From Bradyrhizobium sp. LMTR 3 (GTDB lineage: Bacteria; Pseudomonadota; Alphaproteobacteria; Rhizobiales; Xanthobacteraceae): 64,000 nt of DNA. A model generated the notes under the pieces. The model was given only the letters and a program-made list of their open reading frames with translations, was not told the origin of the DNA and did not search any database. Location: NCBI RefSeq assembly GCF_001693485.1, contig NZ_MAXC01000053.1:248001-312000 (forward strand), read 5' to 3'. The position numbers and the translations under genes are program-made. This document shows, one piece after another, positions 34,215-42,887 of this stretch. Positions within the stretch are counted from its first letter, which is position 1. Each line of letters starts with the position of its first letter.

Positions 34215-34643
34215 ATGCGCCTGACGTCGTTCACGGATTTTGCCTTGCGTGCCCTGATGCGGCTGGCGGGCGAACCCGACCGATCTTTCGCCACCAATGA
34301 GATTGCGGCCGAGTTCGGCATTTCCCGCAACCATCTGGCCAAGGTGGTGCGCGACCTCGCCGACAGCGGCTTCATTTCGACCCAACGCGGCGTCGGTGGC
34401 GGTTTCATGCTGGCCCGCCCGGCCCAGTCGATCACCATCGGCGAGGTGGTGCGCGCGCTGGAAGGGCCGCCGCTGGTCGAATGTTTTCGTGAGGACGGCG
34501 GCAGTTGCGTGCTGAAGCCGCGCTGCCGGCTAAAGGCGAGGCTCGCTGCCGCGCGCGAAGCCTTCATGCGCGAGCTCGACGCCACGACGCTGGCGGAATG
34601 CGCCTACCCCGCGCAGCCCAGACGCAGTCCGGTGACCGCGTGA
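34215..34643 (+). CDS. Rrf2-family iron-sulfur transcriptional regulator (NsrR-like)
   Basis: A 142-residue regulator with winged helix (FATNEIAAEFGISRNHLAKVVRDLADSGFISTQRGVGGGFMLARP) and a C-terminal cluster-binding loop ECFREDGGSCVLKPRCRL holding three cysteines with NsrR-type C-x7-C-x5-C spacing. The cluster would be lost on NO exposure, relieving repression. A 27-bp palindrome upstream and the divergent globin make an NO-sensing role likely; RirA-like iron control is the alternative. Confidence 0.85.
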   Translation: MRLTSFTDFALRALMRLAGEPDRSFATNEIAAEFGISRNHLAKVVRDLADSGFISTQRGVGGGFMLARPAQSITIGEVVRALEGPPLVECFREDGGSCVLKPRCRLKARLAAAREAFMRELDATTLAECAYPAQPRRSPVTA

Positions 34644-34666
34644 GGTCCCTACCGAAGGACTTGAAC

Positions 34667-34957
34667 ATGAAACCGATCGAATTCGAGAATGGCATCGTGC
34701 AGATCGATGCCGCGATCGTCGCCGAAGGCCTCGGCCTTGCGCTGTCGCTCCTTCAGAAGGAGATGCGGGCGGGCAGGATCACGAGCTTTGCCGAGCGCGG
34801 CGTCGATGCCGACCTAGGCCGGCATCGGCTGACCTTCCTGTCCGCGCATCGGCGGTTTCGCGTCGTGGTCGACGAAACAGGCACTATCGTTCAACGATCG
34901 GCGGTCGACTTCGGCGATTCGTCGTTGCCGAAGTCGGTGCGCAAGCCCGGCGGATAA
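34667..34957 (+). CDS. Small protein, DUF6522-like
   Basis: A 96-residue soluble protein starting MKPIEFENGIVQIDAAIVAEGLGLALSLLQKEMRAGRITS and ending VDETGTIVQRSAVDFGDSSLP. ATG at 34667 is 24 bp after the Rrf2 stop, so it is in the same operon and probably under the same NO/iron control. I recall this family next to Rrf2 regulators; its role is unknown. Confidence 0.65.
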   Translation: MKPIEFENGIVQIDAAIVAEGLGLALSLLQKEMRAGRITSFAERGVDADLGRHRLTFLSAHRRFRVVVDETGTIVQRSAVDFGDSSLPKSVRKPGG

Positions 34958-34992
34958 ACCGCCGCACGCTTAGAAAGCTGTGCAGGAAACAG

Positions 34993-35634
34993 ATGACTTC
35001 AGCGCAAGTCAGCGGCACGGAAGGATATGCCAGCGAAGCGGAACAGTTGTTTCTGCGCTACGAAAGCGTCCGGGCGGCTGAAAATCACCACCATGTCCTG
35101 CATCTGATACCGAAAACCCCGGCCCGCGTGCTCGATATCGGTTCAGGAACTGGACGGGACGCGGCCAGGTTCGCAAGCTTCGGGCATCGTGTTATCGCCG
35201 TCGAGCCTACCGACGCCCTGCGTATCCCCGCCATGGCGCTGCATCCCTCTCCCCTGATCGAATGGCTCGACGACAGCCTGCCTGATCTGATCCGCCTGCG
35301 GGCACGCGGCGAGACGTTTGATCTCGTGATGCTGACCGCGGTGTGGATGCATCTCGACCAAACCCAGCGTCAGTATGCGATGCCGAATCTGGCCTCGCTG
35401 ATTGGGTCAGGCGGCACTATCACCATGACGATCCGGCACGGGCCCGTGCCGCCCGCGCGGCGGATGTTTGAGATCCCCGCCGAGGAGACTATCGCGCTCG
35501 CGCAGGCACACGGCTTGCGCTGTGTCCTGAATGTGGCTTCTGAATCCCACCAGGAGAGAAATCGCGCCGCCGGCGTCACTTGGACAAACTTAGCCTTCGT
35601 GAAGGCAGACGCTTCGGGCTCATTTTCGTGCTAG
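34993..35634 (+). CDS. SAM-dependent methyltransferase
   Basis: A 213-residue class I methyltransferase. Motif I is ARVLDIGSGTGRDAARFA, motif II VIAVEPTDALR, and post-motif FDLVMLTAVWMHL, all in the Rossmann-fold order. The substrate cannot be read from the sequence. It is downstream of the DUF6522 gene by 35 bp on the same strand and may share transcription with the NO-response genes. Confidence 0.8.
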   Translation: MTSAQVSGTEGYASEAEQLFLRYESVRAAENHHHVLHLIPKTPARVLDIGSGTGRDAARFASFGHRVIAVEPTDALRIPAMALHPSPLIEWLDDSLPDLIRLRARGETFDLVMLTAVWMHLDQTQRQYAMPNLASLIGSGGTITMTIRHGPVPPARRMFEIPAEETIALAQAHGLRCVLNVASESHQERNRAAGVTWTNLAFVKADASGSFSC

Positions 35635-35723
35635 CTAAGTGTGAGTCCCGGCTTCTCCTGAAGAAGCGCGTCGAAACAAAGGGCGAGAGCCTTACTCCGA
35701 TTCAGTCAGGGCGAAGCGGTCTC

Positions 35724-36422
35724 CTATGCCTGGAGGGCCGGCGCCGGCGCGGAAACCGGCTGTTTCCTGGCAGCCGATTTCTTGCCGGACGCTCTGACAC
35801 GGCTGCTGCCGTTCAGTGATGTCCCATTCAGTGACTTGCCATTCAGCGCATGGCCATTGAACTTCTTCTTCGACTTCTGCTCAGCTTTGGCCTTCAGTTT
35901 TTCCTTCTTCGCTTCGGCCTTGGCCAACTCTTCCGCCTTCTTCAGCGCCTTCCGCTCGGCCTTGGCCTTCAGCCGCGCCTTCTCCGCCCGCGCTTCGGCA
36001 CGCTTCTTCTTGCGTTTCTTCTCGCAGGCTGCACATTTACAGCCGATCGGCTTCAGATAGGCTTTGAAATAATCGGTGCCGTAATCGTAGTTGATCTCCT
36101 CGCCCGGCTCTATGTTCTTGATGGCGCGGATGAACACCTTGCGTTTACGGGGTTTGACGTCGGACTCCGCGTTTGGCCTGCAGGAGTGGTTGATATAGCG
36201 CGCGATGTTCTTGCGCACCGAGCCGTCGATGGTCCAGCGGTCGTTCAGTTCGAACAAATATTTGTTCTCGATCGCGTCTTCCTCTTTCTTCTTCGAATCA
36301 AGGAGCGGCCCGAAATAGCGGATGATCTTGGTGCCCTTCTTGATCGGCTTGGTGGCGAAAAGGCCAAGTCCGGTGCGGGAGCGACCGACGCGATAGGGTT
36401 TATTCGAAGGAATGGAGGGCAT
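35724..36422 (-). CDS. SET-domain protein with lysine-rich tail
   Basis: A 232-residue protein; the ATG at 36422 is chosen because the SET domain begins there (GRSRTGLGLFATKPIKKG). The pseudoknot motifs are complete: RYINHSCRPNAE and EPGEEINYDYGTDYF, followed by a post-SET CKCAAC. SET domains transfer methyl groups from SAM to protein lysines, mostly histones in eukaryotes. Residues 130-200 are lysine/alanine/glutamate-rich and probably helical, and the tail repeats LNG.SLNG.SLNGSS. Targets could be histone-like or ribosomal proteins. Confidence 0.88.
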   Translation of the reverse strand: MPSIPSNKPYRVGRSRTGLGLFATKPIKKGTKIIRYFGPLLDSKKKEEDAIENKYLFELNDRWTIDGSVRKNIARYINHSCRPNAESDVKPRKRKVFIRAIKNIEPGEEINYDYGTDYFKAYLKPIGCKCAACEKKRKKKRAEARAEKARLKAKAERKALKKAEELAKAEAKKEKLKAKAEQKSKKKFNGHALNGKSLNGTSLNGSSRVRASGKKSAARKQPVSAPAPALQA

Positions 36423-36568
36423 GGTGACTGAATGACTGCACGCTCGGAAAACGAGGAGTTGCGAAGCCGCCGTTCTAGGACGATTCCAACCGAATGTCAG
36501 GTGTTTCGCGGCGTTTCCGTGAACCTTCCCCAGATTGCGCACGTCTGATCTTCGAAGTTCCAGAGGAA

Positions 36569-37183
36569 ATGAGTGGCAGGATGAAACGTTCCTCGCAATT
36601 GATCGCATCGGCCCTGGTTGTGCTGTCCGGCCTGATTTCGGCGGCCTACGCCCAAACTTTCAGCAGCAGCTACACGTCGACCGCGCCAAAGGACTGCCAC
36701 ACCGTCGGCAAGCCCGAATCCGACGGCAGCACGACGCAGGTCTGCCCCGGTAAATCGGGGCTGGTGGTACTGATCAGCGAGGGCGATCTGCGTGAAACCG
36801 TCTCGGTGGGGCGAAACCGCGAGGCCGCCGCCAAGGAGCCAGCCGCGGAGGCCTGGTTCGGCCCCTTCAGTTCAACCGGCCACACCGTCGAATGGCGGGC
36901 GATCGACGGCAGGCCGTTCGCAATCATTCAGCGCTGGCTGATCGCCGATAACAACGACATGGACAAGAGCGGAAGCCCGATCACGAAACCGATGCTCGCG
37001 GTGACGCGGCTGCCGCCCGGGCCGGTCTGCCACGTCGCCTATATCGACAGCCAGGCCAACCGCAACGCCAACGAGCTCGCGCGCCAGGCCGCGGACGAAT
37101 TTGCACGTGATTTCAAGTGCGGCAAGGACGAAGTAAAGGTGATTGGCGAGCGCGGCCGCGCGGTGGAATTGGCAAGGCGGTGA
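36569..37183 (+). CDS. Secreted hypothetical protein
   Basis: About 204 residues, with a signal peptide (MKRSSQLIASALVVLSGLISAAYAQ, cleavage after AYA). The start may be 36569 or 36581; both give the same mature protein. The mature part contains CHTVGKPESDGSTTQVCPGKSGLVVLISEGDLRETVSVGR and VEWRAIDGRPFAIIQRWLIAD, a pattern common in rhizobial periplasmic proteins without assigned function. Two cysteines suggest a disulfide. Confidence 0.7.
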   Translation: MSGRMKRSSQLIASALVVLSGLISAAYAQTFSSSYTSTAPKDCHTVGKPESDGSTTQVCPGKSGLVVLISEGDLRETVSVGRNREAAAKEPAAEAWFGPFSSTGHTVEWRAIDGRPFAIIQRWLIADNNDMDKSGSPITKPMLAVTRLPPGPVCHVAYIDSQANRNANELARQAADEFARDFKCGKDEVKVIGERGRAVELARR

Positions 37184-37291
37184 TGGTAGACGCAATCGGG
37201 CGCTTTCTTGCCGCATTAACGTCAAAGCTTCGGGCTTGAGTGCTTGAACCTTGTCAAACCTAGTTATTTCACGTCGTCACTCGGGGCAGCG

Positions 37292-37642
37292 ATGCACATT
37301 AAACTCCTGGCATTCCTCATAATCGGCGTCGCCCTCTCCGGCTGCTGCGCCTCCGGAACCGGCTGCTCGACGACGCAGACCGCGGGCGCGCCGATCGCCT
37401 GGGACGGGTTGGGTGAACCGCCGACCGCCGATGGCGAACAAGCCGGGGCGGCCAAGCCGAAGCGGAGGACGACGCGCAATCGCGAGATCATTCTGGGGCC
37501 GCTGAACGAAGCGTCTTCCAGGGACAGGTCAGCCGGATCGGACGTCAAAGCGCGCTACGACGAGTGGACGCGGCAGCCCAACGAAGACGCGGAAGCCGAC
37601 GCAAGGCTCGCACGGCAAACCAAGATTTGCAGGGGCTGCTGA
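37292..37642 (+). CDS. Small lipoprotein
   Basis: A 116-residue protein with a lipoprotein signal: MHIKLLAFLIIGVALSGCC, lipobox ALSGC with the lipidated cysteine near residue 18. Several further cysteines follow, then a charged region. GGGGCAGCG lies before the ATG at 37292; an upstream in-frame start at 37244 is less likely. Function unknown. Confidence 0.65.
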   Translation: MHIKLLAFLIIGVALSGCCASGTGCSTTQTAGAPIAWDGLGEPPTADGEQAGAAKPKRRTTRNREIILGPLNEASSRDRSAGSDVKARYDEWTRQPNEDAEADARLARQTKICRGC

Positions 37643-37711
37643 GCGGGACGCCAGCCGCAACCGCCGCACAGCTCCATCCCGCCTGCGAAATCCCGCAGAG
37701 CGGCCGCCATC

Positions 37712-38446
37712 TTACGCTCCCGACGGTCGTGGCACTGTCGAACGCAGCATTGCATCCAGAAGCTGGTCGACGCCGGTCCCCTCGGGCAGCCGATGCAGGA
37801 TGTCCTTGAGCCTTCCATCAAGCAGCAGCGTGGTGAAGCCATGCACCAGCGACCACGCGCGGGCAATCGCGGCGGCATGATCGAGCGACAAAGCCTCCAG
37901 CGCTTCGCCGGTGAGCTTTTCGTTGCGGCTGAGGCTCACCGCGGTGGCCAGTCCTTCGAAGGAGGCGGTCGCCGCCTCGTGCAGTGAGGGTCGTGTCATG
38001 TCGAGCCGCTCGGTCCGGAACATCAGCCCGTACATGCCGGGGCGCGCCTGCGCATAGGCGACATAGGCCTTGGCACGCGCCAAGGCCTTCATGAGCGGGA
38101 GCGTTTCGGTGTTGCCCGCCGCGATCATCGCCTCGTTGAAGCGCCGGAAGCCGATGGCGGCAAGTTCGCTCAGGAGCCCGGTGAGATCGCCGAAATGATG
38201 GGTCGGTGCCGCATGCGACACGCCGGCCTCGCGCGCAACCGCCCGCAGCGTCAGGCCCGACAGCCCGTCGCGTTCCAGCACCCGCTCCGCCGCGGCAAGC
38301 AAGGCGTCGTGCAGATCGCCGTGATGATAAGGCGTCTCGCCGGCCGGACGACGACGCCGGCCGGCCGGCCTCTCCGCTACGGGTTTTGCCGCCCTGCGCT
38401 TCGCGGCGGGGCGGATCGTTCTGGTTTCTCGCGATGTTCTTGCCAT
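37712..38446 (-). CDS. TetR-family transcriptional regulator
   Basis: A 244-residue regulator; the ATG at 38446 places the basic N-terminal extension before the helix-turn-helix (LTLRAVAREAGVSHAAPTHHFGDLTGLL). The ligand domain follows with the WHG-type pattern. Divergent from the carotenoid-oxygenase operon, with two related palindromes in the 110-bp gap, so it probably represses that operon and itself in response to a hydrophobic ligand. Confidence 0.88.
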   Translation of the reverse strand: MARTSRETRTIRPAAKRRAAKPVAERPAGRRRRPAGETPYHHGDLHDALLAAAERVLERDGLSGLTLRAVAREAGVSHAAPTHHFGDLTGLLSELAAIGFRRFNEAMIAAGNTETLPLMKALARAKAYVAYAQARPGMYGLMFRTERLDMTRPSLHEAATASFEGLATAVSLSRNEKLTGEALEALSLDHAAAIARAWSLVHGFTTLLLDGRLKDILHRLPEGTGVDQLLDAMLRSTVPRPSGA

Positions 38447-38466
38447 GCGACTTCTTATAACCGCAA

Positions 38467-38538
38467 TTTTTACACTGTAAAGATTTTGCTTGACGACGGC
38501 TCGCAACATCCCTACTGATATCTTTACGGTGTAAAGAT
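38467..38538. promoter_or_regulatory. Twin TetR operator sites
   Basis: ATCTTTACGGTGTAAAGAT at 38520-38538 is a palindrome with arms ATCTTTAC/GTAAAGAT. A related half-degenerate copy (TTTTTACACTGTAAAGAT, 38467-38484) lies about 53 bp away, roughly five helical turns. Both sit between the divergent TetR gene and the carotenoid-oxygenase gene, one near each start. Confidence 0.75.
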
Positions 38539-38556
38539 CAAGCCGGAGGAAACGCG

Positions 38557-39960
38557 ATGCCCGACCAGGTAACGACCGAGACGGCCCGGACCAATCTGGC
38601 GCCGATCCCGATGGAATGCGACGCGCCACACCTCAAGGTGACCGGCGAATTACCGCGCGAGCTTAACGGCACGCTCTATCGCAACGGCCCCAACCCGCAA
38701 TTCGACGCACCCGGCGCCCACTGGTTCGTGGGCGACGGCATGCTGCACGCCTTCCATCTGGAGAACGGCCGCGCCAGCTATCGCAATCGCTGGGTCCGCA
38801 CCCCGAAATGGCTGGCCGAGCATGACGCTGGCCGCGCGCTGTTCGGCGGCTTCGGCCGCAAGCTGCCGGGTGCGCCGGTCGGGACCACTGACGACGGCGG
38901 CGTCGCCAATACCAACATCATCTTCCATGCCGGAAAACTGCTGGCGCTCGAGGAAGGCCATCTGCCGACCGAGATCGAGCCCGGAACGCTCAACCGCCTT
39001 GGCTATTGCGACTACAAGGGCGCCATCAAGGGTCCCTTCACCGCGCATCCGAAGATCGATCCTGTGACCGGCGAGATGGTGTTCTTCGGCTACAACGCCG
39101 CAGGCCCCCTTACCCCTGCCCTCTCCTTCGGTTCGGTCAACGCTTCCGGCGTCGTGACGCGGTTCGATCGCTTCGAGGCGCCCTACGCCAGCATGGTGCA
39201 TGACTTCATCGTCACCGGAAATCACCTGCTGTTTCCGATCCTGCCGATCACCGGCAGCATGGATCGCGCGATGCGCGGCAAGCCGCCTTATGCCTGGGAG
39301 CCGGACAAGGGCGCTTATGTCGGCGTCATGAAGCGCAACGGCTCACCTGCGGATCTCGTCTGGTTCCGCGCCGAGAGCTGCTACGTCTTCCACATCATGA
39401 ACGCGTGGGAGGAGAACAACCGCATCGTTGCCGACGTGATGCAGTTCGAGGAAGCGCCGCTGTTTCCCCATCCCGACGGCTCGAAGACGGACCCGCAAAA
39501 ATCGCGCGCGCGGTACTGCCGCTGGACGTTCGACCTCGCAGGCAATACCGACCGATTCACACAGACCTATCTCGACGAGCTCACCGGCGAATTCCCGCGC
39601 ATCGACGATCGCCGCGCGGGACAGGCGAACAGCCACGGCTGGTACGCCTGCGCCAATCCTGACTTGCCGATGTTCGGTGCTCTGTCCGGCATTGTCCATG
39701 TCAACGGCAACGGCAAACGTCTCGGCCATTATCTGCTGCCCGCCGGCGATACCATTTCCGAGCCGGTGTTCGTCGAGCGCGGGCCTGACGCCGCCGAAGG
39801 CGATGGCTGGCTTCTCGCCGCGGTCTGGCGCGCGCGCGAGAACCGCAGTGATCTCGCAGTATTCAACACGCAGGATGTCGAAGGAGGTCCCGTCGCGCTG
39901 GTGCACCTCGGCCACCGCGTGCCTGACGGTTTTCACGGCAACTGGGTCGGGGCGACGTAG
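38557..39960 (+). CDS. Carotenoid oxygenase (RPE65 family)
   Basis: A 467-residue non-haem iron dioxygenase that cleaves double bonds in carotenoids, apocarotenoids or stilbenes. The four iron-ligand histidines are visible in family contexts: TAHPKIDP, MVHDFIVT, YVFHIMNAWE and GFHGNWV. Other family blocks are LYRNGPNPQF and HWFVGDGMLHAF. It starts 12 bp after a TetR operator palindrome and leads a three-gene operon with two membrane proteins. The substrate is unknown; lignostilbene-type aromatic substrates are also possible. Confidence 0.9.
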   Translation: MPDQVTTETARTNLAPIPMECDAPHLKVTGELPRELNGTLYRNGPNPQFDAPGAHWFVGDGMLHAFHLENGRASYRNRWVRTPKWLAEHDAGRALFGGFGRKLPGAPVGTTDDGGVANTNIIFHAGKLLALEEGHLPTEIEPGTLNRLGYCDYKGAIKGPFTAHPKIDPVTGEMVFFGYNAAGPLTPALSFGSVNASGVVTRFDRFEAPYASMVHDFIVTGNHLLFPILPITGSMDRAMRGKPPYAWEPDKGAYVGVMKRNGSPADLVWFRAESCYVFHIMNAWEENNRIVADVMQFEEAPLFPHPDGSKTDPQKSRARYCRWTFDLAGNTDRFTQTYLDELTGEFPRIDDRRAGQANSHGWYACANPDLPMFGALSGIVHVNGNGKRLGHYLLPAGDTISEPVFVERGPDAAEGDGWLLAAVWRARENRSDLAVFNTQDVEGGPVALVHLGHRVPDGFHGNWVGAT

Positions 39961-39988
39961 TTAGCCCGTCATTCTCCGAGAGATCATC

Positions 39989-40567
39989 ATGACCATCTTC
40001 CTGATCCTCGCCCCGTTCGGCTCGTTCGCCCTGCTGATGCTGGTGACCTCGGCCGAGATCAGCCTGTTCGTTGCGGCCGCAATCTGCCTTGCCGTCATCG
40101 GCATCGACGTTTATCGCGGCCGCTCGGTCAAGATGCTCGGCGCGGGCTCGGTCGTCGTATTTGCCGCGCTCGGCGCATACGTCTCCTTGGTCGATCCGAA
40201 CCTCAGCCATTCGGCCGTCAAGCTGACGGTAGACGTCGGCGTGTTGGCGATCTCGCTGGTTTCACTGATCATCCGCAAGCCGTTCGTCCTGCAATATGCA
40301 CTTGAGGAGGTCGATGCCGAAACGGCCAAGCAGCCCGGCTTTCTGAAAGCCGTCTATCTCATCACCTGGGCCTGGAACGCCGCGTTTGTACTGATGATCA
40401 TCGGCAACATGCTGACGATCTATGTACCGGGTCTGCCGCTCTGGTCGGGACTTGCGATCGCGTTCGCCGCCCGCAACAGCGCCGCCTACTTCACGGCATG
40501 GTATCCGCAATATCGCAAGGCGAAGTATGGTAAGCCGCCTGCAACCGCCCTTCCCGGCACCAACTGA
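39989..40567 (+). CDS. Integral membrane protein, unknown family
   Basis: A 192-residue protein with about six hydrophobic helices, including a region FVLMIIGNMLTIYVPGLPLWSGLAIAFAARNSAAYFTAWY. It follows the oxygenase gene by 28 bp and precedes a septation-protein-like gene by 42 bp, on the same strand, so the three are likely one operon. It resembles the next protein in size and helix layout, perhaps a distant relative. Confidence 0.65.
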   Translation: MTIFLILAPFGSFALLMLVTSAEISLFVAAAICLAVIGIDVYRGRSVKMLGAGSVVVFAALGAYVSLVDPNLSHSAVKLTVDVGVLAISLVSLIIRKPFVLQYALEEVDAETAKQPGFLKAVYLITWAWNAAFVLMIIGNMLTIYVPGLPLWSGLAIAFAARNSAAYFTAWYPQYRKAKYGKPPATALPGTN

Positions 40568-40609
40568 AGCAGATTTCCAACCGAAGCACGATCAGCAGAG
40601 AGCAAGACG

Positions 40610-41167
40610 ATGAAGGACGTATTCGCCAGACTGGGCGCCGATTTTTTCTCTACCATCCTGTTCATCGCGATCTACCTGACGACTGACAACGTGCTGCTGG
40701 CGACCGGCGTCGCGATCGCTGGCGCAATTGCGCAGGTGATCTACTCCCGCATCAAGGGCAAGGAACTCGGTTACATGACATGGGCCAGCCTTGGGCTCGT
40801 CATCGTGCTCGGCAGCGCGACGCTTCTGACCCACGACCCGCGCTTCGTGCTGGCGAAACCCGCAATTGGACATTTCGCGATCGGCGTCATCATGCTCAAG
40901 CGCGGCTGGATGTTGCGCTACATGCCCTCCATCGTGACACAGACCATTCCCGAATACGTCACCTTCGCGGGCTATGCCTGGGCCGCACTGTGCTTCGCAC
41001 TCGCCGCCGGCACCATCGGTGTCGCGATGACCGGCGACGTGACGCTGTGGACGTTCTACGTGACCGTCGTGCTGGTCGGCGCCAAGATTGCCGCCTTTGC
41101 AATTCAATACGTCGCGTTTCGTATTTTGGTCGGCAGCCGGCTTCGCGCCGCCGCCCAGCAAGCCTGA
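40610..41167 (+). CDS. IspZ/YciB-like septation membrane protein
   Basis: A 185-residue protein with five or six membrane helices. It resembles the IspZ/YciB family (LGADFFSTILFIAIYLTT at the start; HFAIGVIMLKRGWMLRYMP in the middle). Classical members affect cell-envelope synthesis and division. Its presence in a TetR-controlled carotenoid-oxygenase operon is unusual and suggests a transport or membrane-adaptation role instead. Confidence 0.7.
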   Translation: MKDVFARLGADFFSTILFIAIYLTTDNVLLATGVAIAGAIAQVIYSRIKGKELGYMTWASLGLVIVLGSATLLTHDPRFVLAKPAIGHFAIGVIMLKRGWMLRYMPSIVTQTIPEYVTFAGYAWAALCFALAAGTIGVAMTGDVTLWTFYVTVVLVGAKIAAFAIQYVAFRILVGSRLRAAAQQA

Positions 41168-41293
41168 AAAATACGCGTCAAAAGGGCGCTTGAGACGATT
41201 GGGCTTGTGTGGCGAGATAGGCTATACCGCGCACGAGTTTGGCGGATCTCGCAGGCCATTCCGGCCTGCCGTCGAAATGTCGGGGAGACAAAG

Positions 41294-41590
41294 ATGGCCG
41301 TGGACGGAAACTGGAATATCACCATGAGCACGCCGATGGGCGAGCGCAAGGCAACGCTATCGCTGAAAAGCGCGGGCGGCGCGCTGACGGGCACGCAAGG
41401 AGCGGACGGCAATTCCGGCGAAATTTTTGACGGCACCGTCAACGGCGACGACGTCGCCTGGAAGATCTCCATCACCAACCCGATGCCGCTCACGCTCGCC
41501 TTTACTGGAACAGTCTCCGGCGACACCATGTCCGGCGAAATGGGCATCGGTCCGATGGGCAGCTTTCCGTTCACGGGGTCGCGGGCCTGA
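41294..41590 (+). CDS. Small conserved hypothetical protein (98 aa)
   Basis: Starts at the ATG at 41294 with GGGGAGACAAAG before it; the longer frame from 41207 is not supported. The sequence repeats beta-hairpin-like units: MAVDGNWNITMSTPMGERKATLSL, GGALTGTQGADGNSGEIFDGTVNGDDVAWKI, LAFTGTVSGDTMSGEMG. It probably forms a small beta barrel. Similar proteins are common in alphaproteobacteria; function unknown. Confidence 0.75.
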   Translation: MAVDGNWNITMSTPMGERKATLSLKSAGGALTGTQGADGNSGEIFDGTVNGDDVAWKISITNPMPLTLAFTGTVSGDTMSGEMGIGPMGSFPFTGSRA

Positions 41591-41603
41591 GCCCTGCGGC
41601 GCG

Positions 41604-42278
41604 TCAGAACCAAATCTGCATGGATAAGCCGTGCGCATCAAAGGGCGGCGATCCGTCGGGAACGCTGCCCGAAGGGTCATGCGCGGCGAGAGCTGCAGCA
41701 CAGGCGTCCAAGACGTCATCTGCCTTTGCTCCAGTACCCATGCGGGTGCGCGTAAGCCACCGTTCGATATCTTCGAAGCCTTCCCGCCTCAATAGCTTTT
41801 GGCGCAACAGGATTCCGGCTTCGGACTTCTTTGACTGCAGCGGTTCACCGCCGTTCAGTCGCTGAAATACAAGTTCGGGATGGGTTTCACGAATATCGAG
41901 AGAAGGATTTGCGCGGACAAAGGCATCGACCTGCATGATCTTGGAGCCGAGATGCCAGAGCTGGCGAGACACGCGCTTCTGTCCACGCCGCAGCGCCTCG
42001 TCATTCGCCCTGTCCGGGTGATCGAATTCTTCCCACAGCCACCGCCGCGCTCCGCTAAAGACACGGCAGGTATGCGGTCGCAATTTCTCGCGCGCAAACA
42101 GATCGCAGCCGCGTCGGCCGTCGTCGCCCATACCGATTGGGATGTCGATCGCTACCCGGTCGAATGGAGTAGATAGCGCATCGGCAATGTCGCCATGGAA
42201 ACTAATCTTCCGCTGGCCGTCGTCCAACGAAACGGCGACCCAGCCCTTGCTGAATCCGTCGAGGCCGAGTGCCTTCAC
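41604..42278 (-). CDS. DUF429-domain protein
   Basis: A 224-residue protein of the DUF429 family, a predicted RNase-H-like fold. Family patterns seen: ALGLDGFSKGWVAVSLD at the start, RVAIDIPIGMGDDGRRGCD with conserved aspartates, HPELVFQRL, and DDVLDACAAALAA near the end. Catalytic activity of the family is not established. Convergent with the preceding small gene. Confidence 0.75.
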   Translation of the reverse strand: MKALGLDGFSKGWVAVSLDDGQRKISFHGDIADALSTPFDRVAIDIPIGMGDDGRRGCDLFAREKLRPHTCRVFSGARRWLWEEFDHPDRANDEALRRGQKRVSRQLWHLGSKIMQVDAFVRANPSLDIRETHPELVFQRLNGGEPLQSKKSEAGILLRQKLLRREGFEDIERWLTRTRMGTGAKADDVLDACAAALAAHDPSGSVPDGSPPFDAHGLSMQIWF

Positions 42279-42409
42279 CTAACCAACCTTCCGAACAAAT
42301 ATTTGTCCACGGTCCATCTGCAGCGTGAGCTGGCACTTCGTTGAATCCGAACCACACAGAGTAATGCCCGGCAAATCCGAGGGGAGTGACCCAAGTACGA
42401 GCGTCACGC

Positions 42410-42853
42410 TCACTTCGGCTGGCTGGGCACGATTGCGATCGGGTTAAAGGTATAGACCGCTTCGCCGTGCTGATTGTAGGCGGTCCATTTGACGCGGGCG
42501 ACGCCATGCGGCTTCGTGCGCGAAGGCACCAGCTCGACCACCTCCCCTTCGAGATGGATGGTATCGCCGGGACGCACCGGCTTCAGCCAGCGCAGATCGT
42601 CGACACCGGCGCCGAACAAGGGATGCGGTCCGAACGGGCGACTGTTCGCTGCCAGCCGCATGGCAATCGCCGCCGTGTGCCATCCTGAAGCGGCCAAGCC
42701 CCCGAGAATCGTCTTCTTCGCGGCCTCCTCGTCGAGGTGGAACGGCTGCGGATCGTATTCAGATGCGAAGCGGATGATGTCCTCTTTCGACACCGTCACC
42801 GCCTCGCTCTTGAAGCGCATGCCTATCTTCAGGTCATCGAACCACTCGATCAT
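42410..42853 (-). CDS. MaoC-family hot-dog dehydratase
   Basis: A 147-residue hot-dog fold protein. It contains YDPQPFHLDEEAAKKTILGGLAASGWHTAAI, the R-specific enoyl-CoA hydratase signature region with the catalytic aspartate and histidine (D..FHLD), and VDDLRWLKPVRPGDTI. It would hydrate trans-2-enoyl-CoA. Located 34 bp downstream of the fumarase gene on the same strand, possibly co-transcribed. Confidence 0.85.
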   Translation of the reverse strand: MIEWFDDLKIGMRFKSEAVTVSKEDIIRFASEYDPQPFHLDEEAAKKTILGGLAASGWHTAAIAMRLAANSRPFGPHPLFGAGVDDLRWLKPVRPGDTIHLEGEVVELVPSRTKPHGVARVKWTAYNQHGEAVYTFNPIAIVPSQPK

Positions 42854-42887
42854 CGCGTCCTCGGCTGACCCATCGGCCGATGGGCCC

